From Verrucomicrobiota bacterium (GTDB lineage: Bacteria; Verrucomicrobiota; Verrucomicrobiia; Verrucomicrobiales; Akkermansiaceae), in assembly GCA_004293445.1 (NCBI GenBank), contig RDYP01000003.1, forward strand, positions 186,001 to 250,000: DNA of 64,000 nt, given 5' to 3'. Numbering within the stretch: position 1 is the first letter of the stretch; each line of letters opens with the position of its first letter. Made by a program: the position numbers and the translations under genes. The notes below the pieces were generated by a model. It saw nothing but the letters and a program-made list of their open reading frames with translations, ran no database searches and had not been told where the DNA came from. This document shows positions 27,406 to 36,803 of this stretch, in pieces.

Positions 27406-30249
27406 TCAAGTCGCTGGTGCTTTCCATACCAGTCGCACGGCATCGATGCGGACGCGTGCGCCGCGGATCGCTTCCGCCAGCTCGCGCTCCCGGTTTTCCA
27501 GTGTGGCAATTTCATCCGGCCGGACATGGTCGTTGATTTCGGCCAAGTCTTTGAGTCGGGCGATTTCCGAGCTCATCTCGGCGTGCATCTGATCGTGCGC
27601 GTCGCCGATCATTCCGCGGCTTGCTGCCAGTCCCAACTCGCGCGCCCGGTCGAGCATCAGCGGCAGGACTTTGCGCTTCACGGACTCATTTCTCAGGAGG
27701 CCGCTCGGGTCGCCCCGGCGCAGTTTGGCTGTGGCGAGGGCGCTGTCTCCGCTCTGGTCTCCACCGGCGTGATCGACAGCGACCCGCAGTGGTGTTTGTG
27801 GTAGGAAGCGTTCGATGTGCAAGTGGGCCGGTGCCACGCATTCCACCACGAGCCAGGCTTCCAACAGCATGCGCTTCCCGCCGGGCGACTCCCAGAGGCC
27901 GAAGGCCGCGTTGCCTGACTCCGATCCGAGTTGCAGGTCGAGCGCGGCGCGAACCATCGGATGGTCCCAAGTCAGAAAGGCCTCGTGTTCCCGTTCCAGC
28001 GCGCGTTGGCGGTCGAGGGTCGCGGTTACTCCTTCGTTTGGCAGGGAGGGGAAGGCATCGGATTTCAAGTTTCCGGGCAGCAGGAAATAGCGGCGTCGTC
28101 CGAGTTCTTCGATGTGCAGTCCGCAGTGTTCGAAGAGTCGGAGCAGGAAGTCCTCGAACTCTGCGTCCTCATCCCAAGCGCGGATTTCGCCGACGATTCG
28201 CGCGGAGGCTTCCGGCCGATGCGAAGCGCGCTCAAGCAGCCGATCCCGACCGCGGGTGAGTCGTTCGGAAATCCTTGTTCGGCATTTGCGGGTCGCCGTG
28301 ATCAGGGCGTCGCTGGCATCGCGTTTTGCCAGTGCGCCGCGCAGCAGCGGCGCGACTGCGCGCTGAATCTCCGCCGCGCCCGGCGGGCTTGCGCGGAAGG
28401 CATCCAGCCCCTCGTTTACCCATCGCACCCGAGTTTCCTCGTCGCTGTCTTTGAGGTAAGGCACGTGAATTTGAATCGTTCCGCGTTGTCCGATCCGGTC
28501 GAGCCGACCGATGCGCTGTTCGAGCAAATCGATGTCCTCAGGCAGGTCGAAGAGCACCAAGTGGCGGGCAAATTGGAAGTTGCGTCCTTCGCTGCCAATC
28601 TCCGAGCAAAGCAGCACCCGAGCCCCGTCTTCCTCTGCGAAAAATGCGGCATTGCGGTCGCGCTGGAGCAGGGTGAGTTCTTCGTGGAAAAGCGCGGCCA
28701 CCCAACCGCTGGTATCGCGCAGCGATTCCATGATTTCCTCCGCCAATTCCCGGCTTCGCGCGATCACTAACACCTTTTCCTCCGGTGGTAGATTTTCCAG
28801 CAGTCCGGCTAGCCATTTCACTTTTGCCGGAACCTCTTTCTTTCCTGTCAGTGGTACTAGTAGCGGGAGCCGTTCTGGGAAACCTCCGAGTCGGGCGCGG
28901 GTGTTGCGGAACATCACGCGGCCGATGCCACAGCTGTCGAGCAGGTCGCGCAGCAAGCTTTCGCGGGCTTCCGGCCGATCATCGCGGAAGTCCTGCAGTG
29001 CGCGTTCCAGCCGCCTGCGACCGGCGACGATGCTTTCCAGCCCTTCGTCCGGCGTTTCTCCTTGGGCCAGACGCTCAACCAACTCGGCGACTTCTTCGTA
29101 GCGTTTGGTTTCTTCAAGATAGGTTGTGAGGTCGCCGTAACGCTCGGGATCGAGCAGCCGCAAGCGCGCGAAGTGACCCTCCGGACCGAGTTGTTGCGGA
29201 GTGGCCGTGAGCAACAGCACGCCCGCCGTCGTCTCGGCCAAAGTACGAACCATCTCGTAGGACGTGCCGGGAGCGTCCGGCGACCATTCCAAGTGATGCG
29301 CTTCATCCACCACCAAGAGATCCCAGCCGGCATCGACCGCTTGTGCCGCGCGCCGCGCATCTGATGCGAGAAAGTCCACTGCTGCGAGCACCCACTGGCG
29401 TTCGAGAAAGGGATTCGCTTCGGGATCCTCTTCCTCGATCGCCGAGCAGCGGTCTTCGTCGAAGAGGTCGAATGACAGGTTGAAGCGTCGCAGCAGTTCC
29501 ACAAACCACTGGTGGACCAAGGGCTCCGGCACCAGTACCAGAACACGGGCGGCTCGTCCTGTTAGAAGAAGCCGCTGGACGATCAAGCAGGCCTCGATCG
29601 TTTTGCCGAGACCCACTTCGTCGGCCAGCAGTACGCGTGGTCGCGGTCGTCTCGCCACCTCGTCGGCGATGAAGAGCTGGTGCGGGATGAGATCGACCCG
29701 TGCGCCTGCCAAGCCGCGTGCCGGGGACCGCCGCATGGCCGCCCGCCGCCGCAGCGACTCGCCGCGGAGGTCGAAGTCACCGGGATCGTCCAGTTTGCCG
29801 CCGAAGAGTCGTTCCTCCGGCTTGCTGAAAGACATCGAATCCGACAGTTGCGCCTCCGCCACCTCGCCGTCTTCGGTTTCATAGATCCTCAGTCCGGCTT
29901 CCTCGCGGACTTTCGCAACGGTCAGTTCGACGCCTTCGTGCGTTTTGATTCGGTCGCCCGGCAGGAACTTCACTCGGCGCAGTGGTGCGGAGTCCAGAGC
30001 ATAGCAGCGGTTCTCGCCGGCTGCCGGAAAAACGATCTCCACCCGGCCTTCGCCGCCGCTGAGAATGATGCCGAGCCCGAGTTCCGGCTCGCTGTCGCTC
30101 ACCCAGCGCTGTCCGCGCGTCCATGTGTTGTTTGGCATTCGATAAGGGGCGCGGAAACTATCCGCCTCCTCTGCGGGTGCAAGCCGAGCCTTGCCTTTAG
30201 CGGCAGGATCCGGTGAGTTCTCGGGACGATCATGCGAGGAGTCCGACAC
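27406..30249 (-). CDS. rapA: RNA polymerase-associated SNF2 ATPase RapA
   Basis: RapA is a Swi2/Snf2 ATPase that binds RNA polymerase and promotes its recycling. The 947-residue protein (about 968 in E. coli) has an N-terminal Tudor-like part (GQRWVSDSEPELGLGII), Walker A DEVGLGKTIEACLI, the DEAH box VVDEAHHLEW, LLLTATPQQLGPEGHFARLR, and helicase motif VI EQRIGRLDRIGQ. The C-terminus has the RapA domain. It starts within an 18-base overlap with the divergent rhomboid gene. Confidence 0.92.
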   Translation of the reverse strand: MSDSSHDRPENSPDPAAKGKARLAPAEEADSFRAPYRMPNNTWTRGQRWVSDSEPELGLGIILSGGEGRVEIVFPAAGENRCYALDSAPLRRVKFLPGDRIKTHEGVELTVAKVREEAGLRIYETEDGEVAEAQLSDSMSFSKPEERLFGGKLDDPGDFDLRGESLRRRAAMRRSPARGLAGARVDLIPHQLFIADEVARRPRPRVLLADEVGLGKTIEACLIVQRLLLTGRAARVLVLVPEPLVHQWFVELLRRFNLSFDLFDEDRCSAIEEEDPEANPFLERQWVLAAVDFLASDARRAAQAVDAGWDLLVVDEAHHLEWSPDAPGTSYEMVRTLAETTAGVLLLTATPQQLGPEGHFARLRLLDPERYGDLTTYLEETKRYEEVAELVERLAQGETPDEGLESIVAGRRRLERALQDFRDDRPEARESLLRDLLDSCGIGRVMFRNTRARLGGFPERLPLLVPLTGKKEVPAKVKWLAGLLENLPPEEKVLVIARSRELAEEIMESLRDTSGWVAALFHEELTLLQRDRNAAFFAEEDGARVLLCSEIGSEGRNFQFARHLVLFDLPEDIDLLEQRIGRLDRIGQRGTIQIHVPYLKDSDEETRVRWVNEGLDAFRASPPGAAEIQRAVAPLLRGALAKRDASDALITATRKCRTRISERLTRGRDRLLERASHRPEASARIVGEIRAWDEDAEFEDFLLRLFEHCGLHIEELGRRRYFLLPGNLKSDAFPSLPNEGVTATLDRQRALEREHEAFLTWDHPMVRAALDLQLGSESGNAAFGLWESPGGKRMLLEAWLVVECVAPAHLHIERFLPQTPLRVAVDHAGGDQSGDSALATAKLRRGDPSGLLRNESVKRKVLPLMLDRARELGLAASRGMIGDAHDQMHAEMSSEIARLKDLAEINDHVRPDEIATLENRERELAEAIRGARVRIDAVRLVWKAPAT

Positions 30250-30918
30250 GATGCCATCCGCGATTTGCTACGCAGCCAAGGCCACTTGCTCTCCTTGATC
30301 GCTGTGATTTTCGGCGTGTATCTGCTTCAGGAAATCCGAGGATCGGAGTGGTATAATCGCTACCTTGCGGTTCCCGGGCAGCTGGCGGAGGCGTGGCGTC
30401 TTCTGCTCGATGGAGAGTGCTCGATGCCTCAGCTCTACTCGTTTGGTACTTTGCTGAGCTGCGCGTTTTTTCACGGAGGTCCGGACCACCTCATCTACAA
30501 CATGCTTTTCCTGTGGATTTTCGCAGCACTTGCGGTCGAGCTGTTAGGGCGGCGTTGGATGTGGATCATCTTCGTAGTGACCGCCCTTTGCGCCTCCGCC
30601 TTCCATGCGCTGCTGAACGCTCGGGACTTCGTGCCGATGCTTGGCGCTTCGGGTGCGGTGATGGGTTTTGAAGGTGCCTATCTTGGTTTGGCGATGCGTT
30701 GGCGACTGCCGGACCCCCACATCTGGCCCATGTCGCGTCCGGTGCCTCCGGGCCGGCTTGCTTTGGTCGGCGTTGTCGGCGTGGTACTGGATTTCATGTC
30801 GTTGATGGAGCAGGCGGAGTCATTCGTCGCCTATGGTGCTCATCTCGGCGGCTTCGTGAGCGGCCTCGTCCTGGCCTCCCTTTTCGCTCCCAGGCCATCT
30901 TGTGCGACCCGGGCTTGA
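30232..30918 (+). CDS. Rhomboid-family intramembrane serine protease
   Basis: A multi-pass protein of 228 residues with rhomboid catalytic features: HLIYNMLFLWIFA (second helix), the catalytic Ser in GASGAVMGFEGAYLG, and the His in AYGAHLGGFVSG. Such proteases cleave other membrane proteins within the bilayer. The N-terminal region is longer and has a soluble insert between helices 1 and 2, as in the Verrucomicrobia/Planctomycetes type. The start overlaps rapA by 18 bases on the opposite strand. Substrate unknown. Confidence 0.85.
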   Translation: MRGVRHDAIRDLLRSQGHLLSLIAVIFGVYLLQEIRGSEWYNRYLAVPGQLAEAWRLLLDGECSMPQLYSFGTLLSCAFFHGGPDHLIYNMLFLWIFAALAVELLGRRWMWIIFVVTALCASAFHALLNARDFVPMLGASGAVMGFEGAYLGLAMRWRLPDPHIWPMSRPVPPGRLALVGVVGVVLDFMSLMEQAESFVAYGAHLGGFVSGLVLASLFAPRPSCATRA

Positions 30919-30962
30919 GGATTGCGGAGTCGATGCGGTGCGGCGATTTATCGGGAGCGCTT

Positions 30963-31388
30963 ATGAGCTCGTCACGAATGCTCTCGATTTTTGCGTTGGG
31001 GCTTTTCGCATGGAACTGCGGGGCATGCTCCGCGGTTTTTAGCGAAATGGATAGGGTGGAGCCGGTCTATCTTCATGGACAGGCGGTGGCCTCTGCCACG
31101 ACGCCCGCAGGCTTCGTGGTCACGGTGGATGAGATCTTCCAGACCATACCGCTGACGAAGTATGCCTGGAATATCTATGCCGATCGCGAGAACTATTACC
31201 TGTCATCCGCCATCCAAAAATTCAGCAGCAAGAGTGGCGACAATTCATGGCTCGCGAAGACCGGTGGCATCCGCATCCGCGGCTGTGATCGGAGCGATAT
31301 GGAGCAGCTTGAAAAATTCGGCGGTGGTGGTGCGAGGCGGCGAGTTTGGGATCCTTCGGCCCTGCGCGATGCCTTGAAGGCGCCTTAG
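30963..31388 (+). CDS. Putative secreted or lipoprotein, unknown
   Basis: A protein of 141 residues with an N-terminal hydrophobic segment (MLSIFALGLFAWNCGAC) that looks like a signal peptide; its lipobox is non-canonical. The mature part (SEMDRVEPVYLHGQAVAS, then a Lys/Ser-rich stretch) matches no family I know. It follows the rhomboid gene by 44 bases and could be cotranscribed. Confidence 0.5.
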   Translation: MSSSRMLSIFALGLFAWNCGACSAVFSEMDRVEPVYLHGQAVASATTPAGFVVTVDEIFQTIPLTKYAWNIYADRENYYLSSAIQKFSSKSGDNSWLAKTGGIRIRGCDRSDMEQLEKFGGGGARRRVWDPSALRDALKAP

Positions 31389-31554
31389 CAGCAAGTTGCC
31401 CGGTCCGATGAACTTCACGCTGTTTGCGTTCTTCGTGCTCGCTTTGGCCCAGGCCCAAGCCGCCGGATCTGCTCCGCTGAAAGTCTAGGCTTGCGCGTGG
31501 ATAAGAATCGTTCTCTTGATCGGGCCATCCGCAGTCTGTCCGCCCATTTTTGTT

Positions 31555-32751
31555 ATGCCCTCTTCGGAAACCATTCATCGCGCCCTTGAAACCTTCCGCA
31601 TCGAAACTCCGTCTTGGGGTTACGCGGATACTGGCACCCGTTTTGGTAAGTTCCACCAGCCCGCGTCGGCCATCGATCTTGACGACAAGCTCGCCGACGC
31701 CGCCCACGTGCATCGCCTGACCGGCTGTTGTCCGACGGTCGCGACTCACGTGCTATGGGACTTCGCTCCCGGCAGCGACCCGGCATCCATCGCACATAAG
31801 GCGGCCGCTTTGGGCATCCGCATCGGTTCGATCAATCCGAACGTTTTCCAAGATCAGCTCTACAAGCTCGGTTCGGTCGGCAGCCCCTTTGAAGCAGCTC
31901 GCGACCAGGCGCTCGCCCACATCATCGACTGCATCAAGCTCGGCCAGCAGACCGGCAGCAAGGCGGTCTCGCTGTGGTTTGCCGATGGCACCAACTACCC
32001 CGGCCAGGACAGCATCCGCGCCCGCAAGCACCGCTTCGAAGCCGCTCTCAAGGAAGCCCACGGCCACCTCTCGCCGGAGCAGGTCATGCTGGTCGAATAC
32101 AAGCCCTTCGAGCCCGCCTTCTACCAGACCGACCTCGCCGACTGGGGGATGTCCTTCCTCACCGCGAAAAAGGCCGGCCCTCAGGCCAAGGTGCTGGTCG
32201 ACACCGGCCACCACTACCTTTCCCAGAACATCGAGCAAATCGTCGCGTGGTTGCTCGACGAGGACATGCTGGGCGGCTTCCATTTCAATGACCGCCGCTA
32301 CGCCGACGATGACCTCACGCTCGGCTCCATCGATCCCTACCAGATCTTCCGCATCTTCCACGAGATCCACCTCTTCGCCTGGGAGCGCGGTGGCGTGTAT
32401 CCGGAGATCGAGTACATGATCGACCAGTCGCACAACCTGAAGCCGAAGATCGAGGCGATGATCCAGACCGTCTGCACCGCTCAGGAACTCTATGCCAAGG
32501 CCGCGCTCGTCGACCACGAGGCACTGCTCGCCGCGCAGAAAAAGGGCAACATCGTCGATGCTGAGCTTTGCCTGAAGAAGGCCTTCAACACCGACGTCAC
32601 CGCAGCCATCGCCCACTGGCGCGCCTCGAAAGGGCTCGAGGCCGACCCGCTGCTCGCCCACCGCGCTAGCGGTTACGCCGACAAGGCCGCCGCGGAGCGC
32701 GCCAAGCGGAGGCAGGAGCTGGGCATCGCGACGGAGCACAGCTACGCGTGA
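31555..32751 (+). CDS. rhaI: L-rhamnose isomerase, RhaI type
   Basis: RhaI interconverts L-rhamnose and L-rhamnulose (TIM-barrel, metal-dependent; the Pseudomonas stutzeri type also acts on other sugars). The 398-residue protein has the family pattern ETPSWGYADTGTRFGKF at the N-terminus, VSLWFADGTNYPGQD, EYKPFEPAFY, VDTGHHY, and GGFHFNDRRYADDDLT, which contain the metal-binding residues. It is followed, after a small gene, by a complete sugar ABC importer, which supports rhamnose use. Kinase and aldolase genes are absent here. Confidence 0.88.
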   Translation: MPSSETIHRALETFRIETPSWGYADTGTRFGKFHQPASAIDLDDKLADAAHVHRLTGCCPTVATHVLWDFAPGSDPASIAHKAAALGIRIGSINPNVFQDQLYKLGSVGSPFEAARDQALAHIIDCIKLGQQTGSKAVSLWFADGTNYPGQDSIRARKHRFEAALKEAHGHLSPEQVMLVEYKPFEPAFYQTDLADWGMSFLTAKKAGPQAKVLVDTGHHYLSQNIEQIVAWLLDEDMLGGFHFNDRRYADDDLTLGSIDPYQIFRIFHEIHLFAWERGGVYPEIEYMIDQSHNLKPKIEAMIQTVCTAQELYAKAALVDHEALLAAQKKGNIVDAELCLKKAFNTDVTAAIAHWRASKGLEADPLLAHRASGYADKAAAERAKRRQELGIATEHSYA

Positions 32752-32769
32752 GGCATGAAGCTCCTAACC

Positions 32770-32799
32770 AACCACAGATGAACAGGATGGACGCAGATT
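32770..32799 (+). repeat. Dispersed repeat, copy 1 (inverted partner at 33167)
   Basis: AACCACAGATGAACAGGATG and the following bases match, with about 4 differences, the reverse complement of 33167-33195 (AACCACAGATGGACAGGACG onwards). Such AACCACAGATG words are known as common intergenic repeats in Verrucomicrobia. Confidence 0.6.
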
Positions 32800-32821
32800 C
32801 AAGGCAGGATAAGAACGCGCG

Positions 32822-33124
32822 ATGCCACGGAAGAAGCGAGCGACTGTCTGGCGGAAGAAAGCGTTGATTCAGGATCTTGCCACGGGTGTCCCGTTCTCCG
32901 CATGCATGTTCGCCGGCAGCTTCCACTCTCGAATCTACCTTGGGGTGGGCTCGGTGTTCTGCGCGGTTGGAATCGCGCTGTTAATCCGTCGCTTTCAGAG
33001 CACGCTCTGCGAACGCTGCTGGCAACGTTTGCATCGCGACTTGAAAGATGGTTCCGAGATCTCATTTCACTGCGCAAAGTGCGATATCGTCTGGACGACA
33101 AAAGTTTTCCAAGATGGGTGCTGA
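32822..33124 (+). CDS. Small membrane protein with zinc-ribbon end, unknown
   Basis: A protein of 100 residues with a basic N-terminus (MPRKKRATVWRKKAL), one or two membrane segments (IYLGVGSVFCAVGIALLI), and a C-terminal pair of CxxC motifs (LCERCW and FHCAKCD) likely binding zinc. It is flanked by two inverted copies of a dispersed repeat and lies between rhaI and the ABC transporter genes. Family unknown. Confidence 0.5.
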   Translation: MPRKKRATVWRKKALIQDLATGVPFSACMFAGSFHSRIYLGVGSVFCAVGIALLIRRFQSTLCERCWQRLHRDLKDGSEISFHCAKCDIVWTTKVFQDGC

Positions 33125-33166
33125 GCCTCGAGCCGCACCTCTTCCTTCCGATTCATTCGGTTTTCT

Positions 33167-33195
33167 ATCCGCGTTCGTCCTGTCCATCTGTGGTT
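33167..33195 (-). repeat. Dispersed repeat, copy 2 (inverted)
   Basis: On the minus strand, reads AACCACAGATGGACAGGACG followed by AACGCGGAT, matching copy 1 at 32770. The two copies face inward and enclose the zinc-ribbon gene. Confidence 0.6.
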
Positions 33196-33221
33196 GAGAA
33201 TCTCCACCGTCGCTGACTTTC

Positions 33222-34724
33222 TTGAAACCCCTCCTCCAACTCTCAGACATCCGGAAATCCTTCGGCGCGGTCCGCGCGCTGAAGGGGGTGTCATTCGATC
33301 TCCAGCCGGGCGAGGTCCATGCGCTGCTCGGCGAGAACGGCGCGGGCAAGTCGACGCTGATCAAGGTCATCACCGGCGCCCATTCGCCCGACGACGGCAC
33401 CCTGACTGTCGACGGGGAATCCCTGCGCTCTCTCACCCCCTCGCACGCCCGCGAGCTCGGCATTGCCTGCATTTACCAGCAGCCCGCGCTCTTCCCCGAC
33501 CTCAGCGTCGCGGAAAACATCGGCCTGCGCCTGAAGAAAACCTCCGCCTTCGCCAAGGTGAAGCACGCGGAACAACGCGCGTTGGCCCTCGATCTCCTCA
33601 AGCGCGTCGGTGCCGAAATCTCGCCCGACGCCGAAGTCCGCGAGCTCTCGATGCCCGAGCAGCAGCTCGTCGAAATCGCCTGCGCCCTCGGCTCCGGCGC
33701 CAAGATCGTCATCATGGACGAGCCGACCGCGTCGCTCACCCAGAAGGAGCAGCACCTGCTTTTCGGCGTGGTCCGCGACCTCCGCGCGAACGGCGTCGGC
33801 GTGGTTTACATCTCCCACCGCCTCGAGGAAATCTTCGCCCTCGCCGACCGCGTGACGGTCCTGCGCGACGGCGAAAGCGTGGGCACTCATCCGGTGAAAG
33901 ACCTCACCGAAGCCGCGATGATTCAGCTCATGGTCGGCCGTGAGGTCGCCGCGCTTTACCCGCCCGCCGAAGGCGAACCCGGCGCGGTCGTGCTTTCGCT
34001 CAAGAACCTCGGCTGCTCCGCCAGCGGCGTCCGCGGGATCGACTTGGAAGTCCGCGCCGGCGAGATCGTCGGCATGGCGGGCCTGGTCGGTGCGGGCCGC
34101 ACCGAGCTCGCGCGGATTCTTTTCGGCATCACGCCGGCCGATTCCGGCCAGATCGTGCTCAACGGCAAAGCGCTCACGCTCACCTCGCCGCGCGAGGCGA
34201 TTTCCCGCGGTATCGCCTACGTCCCCGAGGACCGCCGCCGCCACGGGGTGATCCTTGAAATGCCGATCGCCCACAACATCACGATGGCCGTCCACCCGGT
34301 CCTCTTCCCCGGCACCTTGCTGCGCTTCAAGGCGGAGACGGCGATGGCCCGCGACTTCATCCGCGACCTCGGCATCAAGGCCTACGGCCCCGACGCGCCC
34401 GGCGGCAGCTTGTCCGGCGGCAACCAGCAGAAGGTCAGCGTCTCCCGCTGGTTGGCGACCAAGCCGAAGCTGCTGATCCTCGACGAGCCGACCCAGGGCG
34501 TCGATGTCGGCGCGAAGAGCGAGATTCATAAAATCATCCGCAATCTGGCCAAGGAAGGCCTCGCCGTTCTCATGATCTCCAGCGACCTGCCCGAAGTGCT
34601 CGGGATGAGCGACCGCATTGCGGTGATGCGCGAAGGTACGGTGACCGCCGTACTTCCCGGCGGCGCCGATGCCCACCAGGTGATGGCCGCCGCGCTCGGC
34701 CAATCCGGAAAGGAGGTCGCATGA
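33222..34724 (+). CDS. rhaT: Sugar ABC transporter ATPase (two-domain, RhaT type)
   Basis: This 500-residue protein has two fused ABC ATPase domains, as in RbsA/MglA/RhaT. The first has Walker A GENGAGKST and signature LSMPEQQLVEIA (degenerate LSGGQ) with VIMDEPTAS. The second has a degenerate P-loop (GLVGAGRTELA), SLSGGNQQKVSVSRWL, and LLILDEPTQGVDVG. It powers import of a monosaccharide, probably rhamnose given the adjacent rhaI. The start is a TTG at 33222. Its stop overlaps the next start as ATGA. Confidence 0.88.
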   Translation: MKPLLQLSDIRKSFGAVRALKGVSFDLQPGEVHALLGENGAGKSTLIKVITGAHSPDDGTLTVDGESLRSLTPSHARELGIACIYQQPALFPDLSVAENIGLRLKKTSAFAKVKHAEQRALALDLLKRVGAEISPDAEVRELSMPEQQLVEIACALGSGAKIVIMDEPTASLTQKEQHLLFGVVRDLRANGVGVVYISHRLEEIFALADRVTVLRDGESVGTHPVKDLTEAAMIQLMVGREVAALYPPAEGEPGAVVLSLKNLGCSASGVRGIDLEVRAGEIVGMAGLVGAGRTELARILFGITPADSGQIVLNGKALTLTSPREAISRGIAYVPEDRRRHGVILEMPIAHNITMAVHPVLFPGTLLRFKAETAMARDFIRDLGIKAYGPDAPGGSLSGGNQQKVSVSRWLATKPKLLILDEPTQGVDVGAKSEIHKIIRNLAKEGLAVLMISSDLPEVLGMSDRIAVMREGTVTAVLPGGADAHQVMAAALGQSGKEVA

Positions 34725-35656
34725 ACGGCAGATACTCCCGCGAGATCACCGTGGCAGCCGCCCTCGGCCTGCTGCTGGTGGCGCTGGCCGTCTTCGCGCC
34801 GAATTTCTTCGAGCTTCAGCCGCTGCTGTCGCGCTTCACTTCGCAGATGCCGGCGCTGGTCGCGGCGATCGGTATCACGCTGGTGATCATCACCCGTCAG
34901 ATCGACATTTCTCTCGGCGCGCAATTCAGCATGTGCGCGGTGGTCGCCGGACTGGTCGCCGCTGCCGGCATGCCGCTCGGCGTTGCCATCCTCGCCGCCG
35001 TTGGCACCGGGATCGCAATGGGTGCCTTCAATGGCATCCTCGTCGCCTGGCTCGGGCTGCCGAGCATCGTGGTGACCCTTGCCACCATGGTGACGTGGAA
35101 TGAAATGCTTCGTCTCTGGCAACAAGGCCGCCTCCTGCCTCTGCCCGATGGCATCCAGTGGTTCGGCCTCTCGCAAGCGGGCGGCCAAGGTTTGGTCATC
35201 GGCATCGCCGTGGTCCTGCTGCTGGCCGCCGCATGGGCGATGAGGCACCTCGCAGCAGGCCGCCATGTCTATGCCACGGGCACCGATGCTGAAGCAGCGC
35301 GCTTGGCAGGCATCGATCCCAAGCGCGTGACTCTCGGAGTCTTCGTTCTCATGGGCGGTCTCGCCGGGCTCGCTGCGGTGTTGAATCTGGTTCAGTCGCC
35401 GCAAGTCCAGCCGAACTCTGGCGACGGACTCGAGCTCAAGGTGATCGCCGCCGCGGTGGTCGGCGGCGTGGCCATCAATGGCGGCCGTGGTAATTTGTGG
35501 GGTGTCCTGCTCGGTCTCTTGCTGCTGACCAACGTGAACCCCGCGCTTACCCATTTCAAAATGGAGCCCTACTGGGAGCGCGCCATCCAGGGTCTCGTGA
35601 TCCTGCTCGCCGTGGTTGCCGATGGGATGAAGCGTTCGAAAAAATCCACCGCATGA
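34721..35656 (+). CDS. rhaP: Sugar ABC transporter permease 1
   Basis: A multi-pass permease of 311 residues, of the ribose/rhamnose type, with GITLVIITRQIDISLGAQFS and the EAA-like region. It is translationally coupled to the upstream ATPase gene (4-base overlap). With the second permease it would form a heterodimeric channel. Symbol by position. Confidence 0.85.
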   Translation: MNGRYSREITVAAALGLLLVALAVFAPNFFELQPLLSRFTSQMPALVAAIGITLVIITRQIDISLGAQFSMCAVVAGLVAAAGMPLGVAILAAVGTGIAMGAFNGILVAWLGLPSIVVTLATMVTWNEMLRLWQQGRLLPLPDGIQWFGLSQAGGQGLVIGIAVVLLLAAAWAMRHLAAGRHVYATGTDAEAARLAGIDPKRVTLGVFVLMGGLAGLAAVLNLVQSPQVQPNSGDGLELKVIAAAVVGGVAINGGRGNLWGVLLGLLLLTNVNPALTHFKMEPYWERAIQGLVILLAVVADGMKRSKKSTA

Positions 35657-35696
35657 ATCTCCAACCCCTAAGGAATGTCGACATGCTGTCGATACG

Positions 35697-35717
35697 GTGT
35701 GGACGAAACGTCCACAC
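35697..35717. repeat. 9-bp hairpin between permease genes (REP-like)
   Basis: GTGTGGACG-AAA-CGTCCACAC, with AAGGAATGTCGACATG just upstream. The words resemble dispersed intergenic hairpins found in Verrucomicrobia. It has no T run; it may modulate mRNA stability between the two permease genes. Confidence 0.45.
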
Positions 35718-35731
35718 TCCTTAATGCCGTC

Positions 35732-36742
35732 ATGACCGCCGCGAAACCATCTTTGAAAAGCCTGCTCGCCCGCCACGAGGTCGTGCTGCTGATCGTCATC
35801 GCGCTCGAGATTCTCCTCTTTCAGAGCCTCGGCCGCCGCTTTCTTGACGGGACGAATGTATCCAACATCTTCCGCCACTCGGTGGAGATCGGCCTCCTCG
35901 CGCTGGCGATGACTCCGGTGATCCTGACCGGAGGGATCGATCTTTCGGTTGGCTCGATGATGGGCCTTTGCGCGGTTTGTTTTGGGATCTTCGTCAATGA
36001 AGCCGCGATGTCGCCATTGCTCGCCGCGTTGCTGGCGGTGGGCATTGGGACCCTCGGCGGTGGCTTGAATGCCCTGCTGATCGCCCGCTTCCAGTTGCCG
36101 CCACTCATCGTCACCCTCGGTACCTTCTCGCTGTTCCGCGGTCTGGCCGAAGCTCTGACGAAGGGTTCGAAATCCTACTCCGGCTTTCCCGATTCCTTCC
36201 TTGCCTTGGGGAATTCCGACATCGCGGGCGTCCCGGCACAGATTTGGATCTTCCTCCTAGTTGCGCTCGGCATCTGGTTGCTGGTCCACCGCATGACGAT
36301 CGGCCGCTCGTTCCGCGCGATTGGTTACTCGCCAGAAGGCGCTCGCTATGCGGGCATCCCCGTTCGGCGGAATCTGGGTTTGGCCTACATTCTCGCCGGT
36401 GCGATTGCCGGTCTGGCGGCGGTGATCTTGGTCGCCCGTCTGGGTGAAGCCCGGGCCAATGCGGGCATCGGCTACGAACTCCTCGCCATCACCGCCGTGG
36501 TGCTGGGTGGCACCAGCATTTTCGGAGGCTCCGGCAGCGTCGGGGGCACCTTGCTCGGCTACCTCGCCGTGGCTGTCCTCAACAACGGCCTGAGCCGCAT
36601 CACTGCGTATCAGCTCTTCGACCAGCCGATCTCGAGCGTCGCCCGCGAGCTCTCCGGCATGCTCACCGGCCTCTTGCTCCTGCTCGCTCTCGCCGTCACT
36701 CCCCTTGCCAAGGCCCTTGCCGCCCGCCGGACGAAAACTTGA
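35732..36742 (+). CDS. rhaQ: Sugar ABC transporter permease 2
   Basis: A permease of 336 residues, with the ribose/rhamnose family motif MTPVILTGGIDLSVGSMMGL and LGGTSIFGGSGSVGGTLLG. The start at 35732 is preferred over a frame beginning at 35675. It follows permease 1 by 75 bases, with a hairpin in between, and precedes the solute-binding protein gene. Confidence 0.85.
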   Translation: MTAAKPSLKSLLARHEVVLLIVIALEILLFQSLGRRFLDGTNVSNIFRHSVEIGLLALAMTPVILTGGIDLSVGSMMGLCAVCFGIFVNEAAMSPLLAALLAVGIGTLGGGLNALLIARFQLPPLIVTLGTFSLFRGLAEALTKGSKSYSGFPDSFLALGNSDIAGVPAQIWIFLLVALGIWLLVHRMTIGRSFRAIGYSPEGARYAGIPVRRNLGLAYILAGAIAGLAAVILVARLGEARANAGIGYELLAITAVVLGGTSIFGGSGSVGGTLLGYLAVAVLNNGLSRITAYQLFDQPISSVARELSGMLTGLLLLLALAVTPLAKALAARRTKT

Positions 36743-36803
36743 AATCCGCGAAAAATTCGTGCCCATCCGGCTCCATTCGCATTTAAAAAAGTCTCCGAAA
36801 TCC

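Noticed and set aside
33291-34703. Long open frame antisense to the sugar ABC ATPase gene
   Set aside because: Composition follows from GC-rich codon use of the real gene on the other strand; no family motifs, whereas the plus strand has clear ABC motifs.
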